Shown in pieces: positions 21,857 to 32,943 of a stretch of DNA of 64,000 bases. Source of the stretch: Gordius sp. MW1. Taxonomy: Eukaryota > Nematomorpha > Gordioida > Gordea > Gordiidae. Position 1 is the stretch's first letter, and every line of letters begins with the position of its first letter. The notes beneath the pieces were generated by a model. The model searched no databases and was not told the DNA's origin. It worked only from the letters and a program-made list of their open reading frames with translations. The position numbers were made by a program, and so were the translations under genes. Where the stretch lies: the NCBI GenBank assembly GCA_964036665.1, contig OZ038533.1, forward strand, positions 5,478,413 through 5,542,412, written 5' to 3'.

Positions 21857-21869
21857 GTAAAATTAAATA

Positions 21870-22034
21870 ATGGCGGAAACCAAAGCAAAAATATATGAGT
21901 TGATCCGAAAAAATTCTCAAGTTGCTAATAAGCAAAATTATACAGTCACTCAATCTGTTTACTTGACATTATTAGTACAGCTAAATGAACAGTTACAACA
22001 ATCAATGGTAGAAAATTTTTTAGTCGAAAATTAA
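21870..22034 (+). CDS. Unrecognised 54-aa ORF inside the miniature element
   Basis: It starts at ATG 21870, 13 bp after the previous stop, and encodes 54 residues with a Gln/Asn-rich, probably helical tail (VQLNEQLQQSMVENF). No signal peptide, no Cys/His motif and no membrane segment. The tight spacing to the preceding frame might mean a single decayed coding region. Function unknown. Confidence 0.3.
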   Translation: MAETKAKIYELIRKNSQVANKQNYTVTQSVYLTLLVQLNEQLQQSMVENFLVEN

Positions 22035-22780
22035 ATTACAAAAATTGAATGTATTATTATGTTTCCAGGCTTTTATAAGTGTCTCAAAATCTTCTATCCA
22101 ACTAGACTATAATATTTATCCCATTTAATCTAATTATTAATCAAAAATTTTGGCCAAGGGGTTAGAAAAGTCCCGCTTTCTGCCCCCTCGGCTACGCGCC
22201 TGCATTGAGCTTGAGCTAATGATCATTATTGATAAACTCAATATTGTATTTGGTACATTTATAATAACTTAAGGGATATTTGAGTGAGTATTTTAATACT
22301 AATCAGAAGATAATAATAACCCTTTCAGGAGTGCCGCAATTAACTTAAAAGTTTACCCTAATTAGCGCCATCTATCGGCGATTCTAATTAGAGACTAATT
22401 TGAACTATATATATCCCTATCTTTTTTAGCATGTGACTTTGAAAATGATAACAGACACATAACGTTTTCGCTCTTATTAGAGCTCATCAGTATGCCATAG
22501 TTAATCTTCTACACACACTAAGCGAGATAGGTATATATAATGCTCAAATTAGATTTAAACCCATTCTTATGGTGTCTATGAAATAACCCTCATAATTATG
22601 GTAGTAATAATTATTTTGTTTTATTATATAAGAAGTAAGTAAATGAATTGCGGGTTTATCGATAATAATCTGAAGATACTTGAGCCGATGATCATTATAT
22701 CTATGTTTATAAGCCTATCCTTTTAATTATTATTAATGTCTATAAGCTTAAAACCAAGGTAAAGTTTATAACTTAGGCTA

Positions 22781-23694
22781 ATTCTAATCATAAGATTAAA
22801 TTAAAGATTTTTTAATAAGCTTCAAATGATTATGTGCATTTTTTTACAAAATTAGTGATATTAAATGGAATAAAATACATATGCTTGACTAAACTAATAT
22901 TCATAATTTTCTTGATCTAATCTAAATTATAATATGAATTATTTTAATATAATACATGTTAAAAAAAGATTTGATAATATACTTAAATGGCTAAATTGAT
23001 AGTTAATAAGTAATACTCTAATTCTAATTTATAATTTAGATAATTATGCCTAGTAATTACTTGAAATATTTTGAAAGTCTTATGTTGTCATTTTAGTGTC
23101 TTCAAAAAAATACATGTTTTTGTGCCAAAACTAACCTACTGTGCGTTTAGGAAGATCACGTGATATGGAATATAACTCGTAATTATGCCATATTAACCAA
23201 TAAGAATGTTCAATTAAGCGTCGTCGTTTTTTAAATGTCGACGTTTCAGATCATTACACCGTGTCCATAGAAATGTTATTTTTATGAATTAATTTATATC
23301 TTTATATAGTCAATGAGAAGTCGTGTCCCGCTAAATCTTTGAAAAGTTTGTGCATTAAAGTTTTTTATAAAAAATATAAAAATTAGTAATTTCGATTTTT
23401 TAACACTTTTTTAATATTTTTAATAAACCAGGGGAAATTTTTATTCCGTATATATTTTTTTTAAAAGTCGAGACGAGACAAGAATTCTCGTCGAAACGAG
23501 ATCGAGATTTTTCGCCCGAAGGGCGTATTTTAATACGTTTAGAAGATACTAAATCAAAAATTGAAACTAAATCTTTCGCCTTATTATAAAGAATTTGATA
23601 GTGATCCTCATTTTTAATATCATTTAAAGTTAATATTAGGCTATAAACCGTTAAATTGCATTTATTAAACAAATATTTGGGCTTTATATTTTAA
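22781..23694. other. AT-rich spacer left of the large Helitron
   Basis: A fragment at about 23465-23530 contains GAGACGAGACAAG and AACGAGATCGAG words, like the GAGACGAG miniature element at 42933-43350. Nothing else is recognised. Confidence 0.45.
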
Positions 23695-23869
23695 CTAGTT
23701 AAGCCCGGCAAACGTTGTTTTGCCATATACATTATGCCTGGCAAATTAACTAACTTACTATAAGTGTGTGGGGATAAAAAATTTAAAAACTCAACTAATA
23801 AAACTGGCAACAAAATTAATGAGCTGCCATTATAGTCACATGGCCATAGAAGCTTGTAATTTATTTGGG

Positions 23870-24750
23870 GACACGACCTTGCATAAGTTATGTAATAACA
23901 ATGCACATTATAAGAAAGTATTATATAAAAAGATACAAATGTCACACGTATGGGGACGATGTGGGATCCATATTTCGGGTCATCAGGGATGGGAAGGCGA
24001 GGAGGTAAAACGTGGCCTAGGCTAGGGACAATTTTTCCCGGAGGTCCGTTTGAGTGGAAGCTGGGTAAAAATATTTTTGATTGGAGAGACACGACCTTGT
24101 ATAAGTTATGTAATAACAATGCACATTATAAGAACGTATTATATAAAACGATACAAATGTCACACGTATGGGGACGATGTGGGATCCATATTTCGGGTCA
24201 TCAGGGATGGGAAGGCGAGGAGGTAAAACGTGGCCTAGGCTAGGGACGGTTTTTCCTGGAGGACCGTTTGAGTGGAAGCTAGGTAAAAATATCTTAGTTG
24301 ATTGGAGAGACACGACCTTGTATAAGTTATGTAATAACAATGCACATTATAAGAACGTATTATATAAAAAGATACATATGTCACACGTATGGGGACGATG
24401 TGGGATCCATATTTCGGGTCATCAGGGATGGGAAGGCGAGGAGGTAAAACGTGGCCTAGGCTAGGGACAGTTTTTCCCGGAGGACCGTTTGAGTGAAAGC
24501 TAGGTAAAAATATCTTAGTTGATTGGAGAGACACGACCTTGTATAAGTTATGTAATAACGATGCAAATTATAAGAACGTATTATGTAAAAAGATACAAAT
24601 GTCACACGTATGGGGACGATGTGGGATCCATATTTCGGGTCATCAGGGATGGGAAGGTGAGGAGGTAAAAAGTGGCCTAGGCTAGGGACAGTTTTCCCGG
24701 AGGTCCGTTTGAGTGCAAGCTGGGTAAAAATATTTTAGTGGATTGGAGAG
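23870..24750. repeat. 220-bp tandem array, four units, near the Helitron 3' end
   Basis: Units start near 23870, 24090, 24310 and 24530 with ACGACCTTG(C/T)ATAAGTTATG and are highly similar, including CACACGTATGGGGACGATGT. The overlapping long open frames on both strands come from the repeat (its length is not a multiple of three) and are not taken as genes. Confidence 0.9.
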
Positions 24751-24840
24751 ATAAATAATGATGGTAGTTTCCAATACGGGACTCCGGGAAAATCCATTTC
24801 GATGTAGCAAAAAATATAACACGAAAGGTACCTGGTGCTG

Positions 24841-25348
24841 TGTTGTAGTCGCTGACTACATTATGAGTAGAAAGCACAGCTGCGCTTGCAAGAGAGTACG
24901 GGAAATGTATGCTCTTTGTGGAGAATGTTGTATCATGGCACACTCACACAAAACCCCCCCTCTCATCTTAGTTTGCATATTTAGTAAAGTCTGTATACGC
25001 GTAGTCCCTCTCCCCCTCCCCATTGCTCTTACGCATTTTAACTCGGATCTATATATAGACGCGTAGATATACATCACGTGTAGATGTAGATATCCATACG
25101 CGCGTTTTCATTGGTCAATTATAATCTTTTGTTCAGAACATAACATATGATGTGGTTTTTTTCTCGTTATAACATATAATATTCCTCGCCGATTCTTATT
25201 GGGAAAATAAATTATTCTATGAAATAAATTATGAGTAAAGTAATTGTAAGGTAAGAAACAGACATTGTCTTTATAATAATAAATTTAATAACCATCTTAA
25301 TTATACGTAATTCTGTTTAACAAATTCTTGGAAACCTAGGTTATTACA
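24841..25348 (+). repeat. 5' LTR of the nested element
   Basis: It is 508 bp and contains an imperfect palindrome at its start (GTAGTC...GACTAC) and a C-run at about 24953. Confidence 0.85.
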
Positions 25349-26480
25349 GTGGTGTCAGAAAAAATGGATACATTTGAATTTAATAAGCTTTAAATATGAA
25401 AAGATAATGTTTATTGTGTTTATTTATTTTATTTTTGGTTGGTGTAATGTTAATCCAGAAATATTAGGATTAAAATATAAAGAATGCAACGATTTAGATT
25501 GCTATTTTAACATTCATTTTTGGGTATTAAGAAGGGTGTGGCAATATTTTTAATTTTTAAATACGATGAGTATGGCAGTATTTTGAAATTTTATAATTAG
25601 TACTTAAGTCCCAATATAATCGCGCGAAGGTAATCATTTTTTATAATGCATGTTTTATTCCTTCAAATTTTTCGCTTTTGCTTTTTTCGCATGGAATTTA
25701 TTTAATATTTTTTAAATATGATTGACGCGCATGTGACCGTCAATCGCTATCCGTCATTGTCCTTGATTGATCAGCTGGTATCTGACAGTGCGAAATAGAG
25801 CGCCGAGAGTGTGTAATTCCGGTGCTGTAGAACGCTATTGCAGTTCTGGAAAATTCTGTCGGTACCTGCTGGTGGACAAGATGACGCTGTGGTATTTAAC
25901 GTGTAGAACGAGGTTTCGGATATGCATGAGCGCACGTATACCCAGAAGCGAATTTATTAGTTTTTCGACGTAAATCGTCGGTACCCTTCTTGGGTGGCGC
26001 CTACGGGTGCGACGTCTACGGACGTGTTTAATTAATTCGGAGGCTTATTGCCTGTTATGACCTGTTTTTTTGGCTTTATGCCCTATCACCTTTATATTAG
26101 GTTTGATGAGGTCGAGTTTTCTGGGTGGGCAAATTGCCCGTGCGCATGATTGATTAATTTGTTGGAGTTAATTACCTCGCATGTGCGAAGGGAAGTTAAT
26201 ACCATCGTTGTCAGGTCCAAGGTTACCGTTATGGAGTTCATAGCTCCCAGGTGATTATGGTAGGCGGAGTTGCATTTATGCGAGATACGCCTGATGACAG
26301 TTTTTTTACACTTAGTGATGTCGCTGGTGCCTATGTCGGCGCCGATAGCTGATATGTGGTATAGCGACGTCACCTATAATTTACCGGAGATATCGTACGC
26401 TTTGGTCGAGAGGCTAGCGGCTCTTATAGAGGAGCGGCCTGGACGACTTAGAGTGACGAAGATGTTTCTGTCTTGCTCGT

Positions 26481-26797
26481 ATGGGGGAAAATCAAAGAAA
26501 CAATTGGGGTGAAGTATCCTATCCCGAACCCAACGACGCTCAGATGCTCTGGCCAAAACGCTCTCCCCCTAGCAAGCTTGAAGGGTATGGTGCGTTTGCG
26601 TTTCAATTTTTACGGTCAACGGTTTGCGGTTCAATTTTTAAGGTCAACGACGAAATTAAATTGAGAAGACCAATCAAGACCGAACAGGAAAACGATCCTG
26701 GTAATGTTCAATACAAATCGAGGTCAACAACTCAAATTCGACGACAGGGCTTAGAAGTTAACGATCAGGTCGGTGGAGGTTATCGTGAAGGGTATGG
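26481..26797 (+). CDS. Unrecognised internal frame of the nested LTR element
   Basis: An open frame from ATG 26481 enters the 3' LTR and would continue to 27023. The part before the LTR is hydrophilic and rich in charged residues (EIKLRRPIKTEQEND). It might be the remains of the C-terminal end of gag or integrase, or chance. No motif fixes its identity. Confidence 0.25.
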
Positions 26798-27253
26798 TGT
26801 TGTAGTCGCTGACTACATTATGAGTAGAAAGCACAGCTGCGCTTGCAAGAGAGTACGGGAAATGTATGCTCTTTGTGGAGAATGTTGTATCATGGCACAC
26901 TCACACAAAACCCCCCCTCTCATCTTAGTTTGCATATTTAGTAAAGTCTGTATACGCGTAGTCCCTCTCCCCCTCCCCATTGCTCTTACGCATTTTAACT
27001 CGGATCTATATATAGACGCGTAGATATACATCACGTGTAGATGTAGATATCCATACGCGCGTTTTCATTGGTCAATTATAATCTTTTGTTCAGAACATAA
27101 CATATGATGTGGTTTTTTTCTCGTTATAACATATAATATTCCTCGCCGATTCTTATTGGGAAAATAAATTATTCTATGAAATAAATTATGAGTAAAGTAA
27201 TTGTAAGGTAAGAAACAGACATTGTCTTTATAATAATAACGTAGGTTATTACA
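26798..27253 (+). repeat. 3' LTR of the nested element
   Basis: It is 456 bp and matches the 5' LTR but lacks 52 bp just before the terminal AGGTTATTACA. Confidence 0.85.
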
Positions 27254-27326
27254 TGCTGACGGGTCTGAAACGAAGGAGCGGTTCCTTGGTTTAAGTGGAA
27301 ATTTGGCATCAAATTCCATCGCCGGA

Positions 27327-30300
27327 TCATTGCAAGGCCATAGGATATACAACATTTTTGGTTTTACCCTCAGGCGCGAAAATAAATAGGTTGCTAGGTG
27401 TGCCTACACGGGAGCAAGCTACATATAGTTGGCCATGTGAAAAGCATGGATTTTCTAGATTTAAACCAACAACGGTGCTTTATTGATTGTCATTGCGAAT
27501 GCTAGGCGTACAGGAAACTGTACGCGCTTGAATTCGAAGGGCACATCGGTGGGGATCATGGGGATGCTTGGGATCATCACGTCCTCGCCTTTATACGTTC
27601 CGCTGATTATAGTAGCCGCAATTACGTTTGGACGCAGTTGTTTTACGGCAAGTCTGGTGCCATTACACAACTTCGGGGGGTGTAAGTTACGCAGGAGTAT
27701 TATAGGGCAACCAGGTTTTAAGGTTAATTTATGTGGTAGGAGACCCGAAGGTGTTAACGAATTCAAAAATTCAATTGGATAATTTACAATTTGATCGGTT
27801 TCTATAACCGTATCAATAGAGCTGTAAGAGCTGTAAGTAAAAGGATCACCTGGAATGTGCACTTGAATACGATCATTCATACGGGTGACGGCTGCATTTG
27901 TTGGCGCTAATATTGCGCGTTCCCGGAGCCATGTGTGATTGATGTAGTGCGTTGCAATGTCGGGGAAAACCATAGTTTCAACCGCCTCAGGCGATGGTAG
28001 TAGGTGACAAAAGGTTGTTGGAAAGGTGGTTTCATTTGGAGACGGGGTAAAAGGAAATGAACCATTCCCCAAAGCTAGGAGTTGTTGTGCAAATGGGGAC
28101 GTATCCGGGAGTAAATGCACGCGCTTGTTCGTAGTAAGCGTGAGGATCGTAAACTTCCACCAAAGATGTGACGCCTTCAGACAGGCATCCAGCTCATCAG
28201 CCGGTGTTGATCTTGGGATAACAGGTAATGTTTGTCGAAAATCACCGGCTAGCAATAATAAGGCCCCCCCCCATAGGGAAGTCAATTTTCCGCAAATCTC
28301 TGAGAGTACGATCTAATGCTTCGAGCGCTTTTTTCGCCATCGTACATTCATCCCAAATTATGATTGAGCATGTCTTTAGGACTGTCCCACTTCCCGAGTT
28401 CCGACTGATATTACAGATAGGTTTTTCAATCTGATGCAGATTTAGGGGGAGCTGGAAAGTAGAATGCGCCGTGCGGCCTCCATCGAGTAACGTCGCCGCT
28501 ATACCCGATAATGCCACTGCTCTAGCTCGTTATTGGCGCGAAATTTTGCCATACCGGTGCCGCCGGGAGCATCAAGGAAAAGCAGACCGCCATTACCGGT
28601 TGAGGCGTACTGGAGTACGGTGTCGTACGCGGTTTTCTGGTCGACGGTTAAAATAAGTTCGTTTTCCTGTATAATGCTGCGCTGATGGTTAACATCGTAT
28701 TGCAGTTCGAGCCATACGTCTTTCGGTTGTACATCATGGCTGGTGCGGAGGGGTGTAGGTAAACCAAATTGGCATAGCATTTTATTGCTTATGGACATAC
28801 ATTGGTCCTCCAATAATATAAGAGCACGGTTGAAGATGTCATCGGAATAGGAAATATCTAATGCCGGATTTGCTCTCCGAATGCGCAAAAGAACGTCCTC
28901 GCTGAGGCTTTCCTTGTGCCGGTGCCACAGGTCTGATGGATCTGACGGGGCGCAGGTGGTCACAATGAGCGCAAATAAATTACGGAGTTGGTAGGGGAGA
29001 CATATGAGCGACGCCTCCTCTAAAGTCGTATCCCAATGCTGATTATTTTCCAGGAGCTGAAGTTCAAGACAGGCTTGTCTATACGTGGCGCACACGGTGC
29101 CTGAGATCGTTATCAGAGCCTGAAATGATGTCGGGCCTCGGACATTGTGAAGCAGCATGCGCAAATAAAAACATTCGGCCTGATTGGGATTGATTGTATA
29201 CATACGTCCCAAAGCATCAGCCACATGGATGTACGGATAGCCTGCAACGACAGGTCCCTGTTTTCTCCGTTGAAACACCTTCCGTGCCGCGTTCCAAGTG
29301 TAATACGTCGGAATCTCATGGTATAGCAGGGTTTGCGCGAAAGCGTCCGTTTGACACAGCTGGAAAAGGGCTGTCAATGTGGTATTGGGGGGGGGGGGGT
29401 GTTCCACTTTGTGAACGGCGGTCGCCGGAGTGAAGAAGACGCGCTGGCCATTTTCTAAATGAACCGCGAGATGTACTACGGGTGGGTAACGTTCGTGAAT
29501 GGGGAATGCGAGGATTCGCCAAACAGTCTCATTGCTGCTGATATATCGACCCGTTTGAAATTGGGTAATTTCATCCGGGTTAGAACGCGCTAGGCCAAAA
29601 ACTGCCATATCGCTGCCTTTGTTGACATATTTGCATATGTACTTGATAGACTTTACGGAATTGCAGTACTCTACGTTTATATGAGCCGTGAACATTTTTG
29701 CGAGTAGGGAAGAGTAAGGGAATATCCAGGTGTTGTCAATTTCGACTGGGGCATTTTTTACCTGTATTGTGCAGGTGTGACCTCCCTCGCCTGGTGCACG
29801 GCGTCTATATAGTGGGTAGCCGTCGACGCCAGATTTCGTTTCTTGAGTCAGGCGTTTCGGATAACATTTAGAGCATTTACCTTCTTTCATGCACGGGGAC
29901 GCGTTATTTATACCGCCGCAAGGGCCGTGAATCATATGCCGAGGAACAGTGGTAAACAAAACGGGATCGGTTTGCGGATCGGGTAGTTTTGCACAAATAA
30001 TGCTATCTGCGACGGGTAAATGGTGTCTCGGAGCCAAATTAGAATATGAGCATGAGGTAGCCCTCTTTTCTGCCATTTAATCGAGTACATCCAACGTAGT
30101 TTGCCCGAATATATGAGATTTAGCTATAAGATCAATAAGGCAACGAAGTTTTAGGGGGAAAACACGGGCGGTCAGATCGTGACGATGCGATGGTTTCTGG
30201 CCCGCCAACAGTAAATCCGTAATTTCGGGCCAGGCTGGATTGCAGGTGAAAGTTATAAACAGAGTAGGGCAGCCGAATTTACGTACATATGACATCGCGT

Positions 30301-31968
30301 CCTGCGTATATTCATGCATGTGTCGGGGACTTCCCGTATACGTAGCAGGAAGGATGACCATTCGACCAACATCGGACGTTACCATCCTTCGCAATGGCAT
30401 CGCGCAGGTGAATATATTGCTCGGCCCGAAGTAATCCCTGATTAAGGCGGATGTAAAGGAGGCGCTCGCTCTCGATCGGCATACATGTCGACAACATATT
30501 GATGAAATAGTTGCCGGCACCGCAAGATGTGGTTAGGTTGGTTTGCGCGTACCATTAGCCGATATGCGTAAAAATTCATCGCCGATACCTAGTAGACAAA
30601 TACACGGATCATATAGGGGCACAAGCACAAAGAATGATACGCTTACCTTTTTTTGTGTAGGAGCTCGCGTAGTGGAATCTAGGTTAGATTTAGGTGGTAG
30701 CCATCCTCTCCTTGGCAACAATATGGGGTATTGCAGGGCATCGTATGATCTGTGCGTGGCATCGATGTTCTTGAGGGTTTCATCTCTTCGGCTTATAATA
30801 ATATCGCGACGCTCAAATTCGCTTCCAACCATGACGATCGCTACTTCGTCTATCGTAGGCGCGTTAAAGCGTCTTTCATGTTCACCAGGTGGCGTCCTAT
30901 CAGCCTTGATAACGACCTTGTAATCGTCAGTGGGCATGTGCTCCAACACGAATTTGAACAGGTTAACCAAATGATTTTTAGCGTGGAATAACTGCTGCAA
31001 CGCGGTGACTATATCTCGGCGGATAACGGGATGCATCCTGCACCGTTGATCAGTTTCAGCGTCGCCCATGAAATATTTGAAGAAAGCCGTGGGCAGCATC
31101 AGGTACCGGGAGAAGGGACCCTATTAGATGGTAAATTTGCCCTTGTACTCTAAATGTGGGCATAAAACCACCATCATTAATAATGCGCGTTGCTCCAAGA
31201 TGTCATTTGAAAGCAAGCGTTGTATTGTCGGATGTGTTCGATGAAAGTGTTTGGACACTGGGTAGTACCAGAAACGTAACTTAAAAGCGGTTCCGGTGGC
31301 TCTTCCATAGGTGGTAAGTTGACCTTCCCATTCAAACAACACATTCCACCATGTTCTGTTCGGAAACGTAGAGCCTGACAATGTACACACAGTGTATCCA
31401 TTCTGCCAATTGTGACGGAGGGATGGAGTGTGTAATCATACGCCGAATCATACGCGAAAGCGGCTAAGGTTAAATTGGCTCCCGAGCTATTTCGTGTAAG
31501 CCTGGCTCAGTTCCTAGGGTCGGCCAGCCGGGCGTTGCGCTTTTCGCCAGTTTCAGCTGTTCTCGACGTGGAGGCTCGGTTCCTAAGTGCGGCAAGCCGG
31601 GCGTTGCGCTTTTCGCCAGTTTCAGCTGTTCTCGACCTGGAGGCTCGGTCCCTAAGGTCGGCCAGCCGGGCGTTGCGCTTTACGCCAGTTTCCGTTGCTA
31701 TCGACGTGGAGGCTCGGTTCCTAATTGCGGCAAGCCGGGCGTTGCGCTTTTCGTCAGTATCAGCTGTTCTCGACGTGGAGGCTCGGTCCCAAAGTCGGCC
31801 AGCCGGGCGTTGCGCTTTCCGCCAGTTTCCGCTGCTCTCGACGTGGAGGCTCGGTTCCTAAGTGCAGCAAGACGGGCGTTGCGCTTTTCGTCAGTTTCAT
31901 CTGCTCTGGTCTTCTTTGCGGTTTTTGTAGTACGTAGAATTTGTTAAAGTTTTTTTCCGCCGGGGCAT
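27327..31968 (-). pseudogene. Helitron Rep/PIF1-type helicase, frameshifted
   Basis: The probable start is ATG at 31966-31968 (MPRRKK), followed by six 23-residue repeats. Then comes a Cys-rich N-domain with HPSVTIGRMDTLCVHCQALRF at about 31420. The Rep domain has the HUH motif in PHAHIL (HAH codons, 30046-30054) and the two-tyrosine motif in KYICKYVNKG near 29630. The helicase has Walker A remnant DAPGGTG near 28560, IIWDECTMA near 28350, AGDFRQTLPV near 28230 and the final SHGQLYVACSRVG near 27420, ending at TGA 27327-27329. At least six frame breaks and a stop near 31510 disable it. In the family, Rep nicks and joins single-stranded DNA and the helicase unwinds it during rolling-circle transposition. 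Confidence 0.9.
31510..31925 (-). repeat. 69-bp tandem repeat coding a 23-residue repeat, six units
   Basis: GCGTTGCGC occurs at 31532, 31601, 31670, 31739, 31807 and 31876, spaced 69, 69, 69, 68 and 69. On the minus strand the frame gives repeats around AETGEKRNARLAALRNRAS, in frame with the following N-domain except for one TGA near 31510. Comparable ExRxxRLA repeats are known at the N-terminus of animal Helitron helicases. The long plus-strand open frame is its antisense. Confidence 0.8.
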
Positions 31969-32147
31969 ATAAGCCTGTTGGTTATAATAGGGAACAGGGG
32001 GGGGGGGTGTTAACACGTAACAGTAGTAAAGTAGGTACACCAATTTTAGTCTTAGAACCATTGTAACTACAAAATTATTTAAGTAAGTTATTAAACTAAG
32101 CTACCATAGAGATGTTTATCTTCAAAACACTAAGGTAGTCTGAAAAA

Positions 32148-32337
<190 letters not shown>

Positions 32338-32943
32338 CATGTCAAAGCTTAGTAAGTTATTACTAAGCTTAAAATATAAAAAAATAAATAATATAAAAAA
32401 ATTTTAAAACTAACCTGTAGATGAGATAGCGAATGGCAGTAAGAAATGAAGGTCGATTCGAGCGTGTTTTGACGGTAATGGGCAAGGTAGTCTGAAAAAT
32501 TATAAAAAACAGAGTAAGTTATTACTAAGCTAAAAATATAGAAAAAAAAAATAATATAAAAAAATAAACCTGCAAGGGAAATTTGGATAAAGGGTCATGG
32601 TGAATAAGGTAATACACGTACAGCAGTATTATAGAAGTATAGGTAGGTACCCAATTTTATTTGAAGCTGGCTAAGTAAAATGGCCGATATTTTTAAAACA
32701 AATAGGTATTCAAATTTGCAAACGATGAAATGCGTTTGATTGACATTTTATTGAACGTCAAAACGTATAAAACCCAATATCTCGAAAATTAAAAGGAATT
32801 TTAGGATTCTGAAAAGCTATTTTACCCTGGCCGCCTTGAGAACCTAGGGGTAAATTTTCGCGCGAATCGGACCGGTAGTTTCAGAATTTAGCTCTTACAT
32901 ATATACATATATACATATATACACTTTACTTTATATATATAGA

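Larger units (their letters stand above)
21611..22202. mobile_element. 592-bp hAT-like miniature element with two small ORFs
   Basis: The ends AAGGCGCGTAGCC and GGCTACGCGCCTG are inverted (first base mismatched) and flanked by identical 8-bp CATTGAGC (21603-21610, 22203-22210). The termini belong to the same GCGTAGCC family as the elements at 10134, 15781 and 52621, but this one is longer and its interior is open in two frames. Confidence 0.8.
21178..22780. repeat. Dispersed repeat with ACCTAAGGGATATTTGAGTG
   Basis: Related segments containing TTGAGCTGATGATCATTATA and AAGGGATATTTGAGTGAGTA recur near 21178, 21350, 21450, 21545, 22206 and 22677, in the same orientation. The copy near 21600/22205 is split by the miniature element at 21611-22202. 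Confidence 0.7.
24841..27253 (+). mobile_element. Nested, internally reduced LTR retrotransposon
   Basis: LTRs at 24841-25348 and 26798-27253 start TGTTGTAGTC and end TTATTACA. Identical TGCTG duplications flank the element (24836-24840, 27254-27258). TGGTGTCAGAA at 25350, one base after the 5' LTR, is a typical primer-binding site. The internal region is only about 1.45 kb with no RT or integrase recognised, so it is non-autonomous. The LTRs look identical apart from a 52-bp deletion in the second, implying a recent insertion. Confidence 0.85.

Noticed and set aside
23691-24534. Long overlapping frames on both strands
   Set aside because: They arise from the 220-bp tandem array; the unit is not a multiple of three and the frames cycle.
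24758-25077. Identical frames at 24.8-25.1 and 26.8-27.0 kb as duplicated genes
   Set aside because: They lie in the two LTRs of the nested element and are repeated only for that reason.
27483-30991. Plus-strand frames across the Helitron region
   Set aside because: They are antisense shadows of the well-supported minus-strand Rep/helicase gene.
31475-31937. Plus-strand open frame of repeats ASRALRFSPVS
   Set aside because: It is antisense to the 69-bp array, which reads in frame with the Helitron N-domain on the minus strand.
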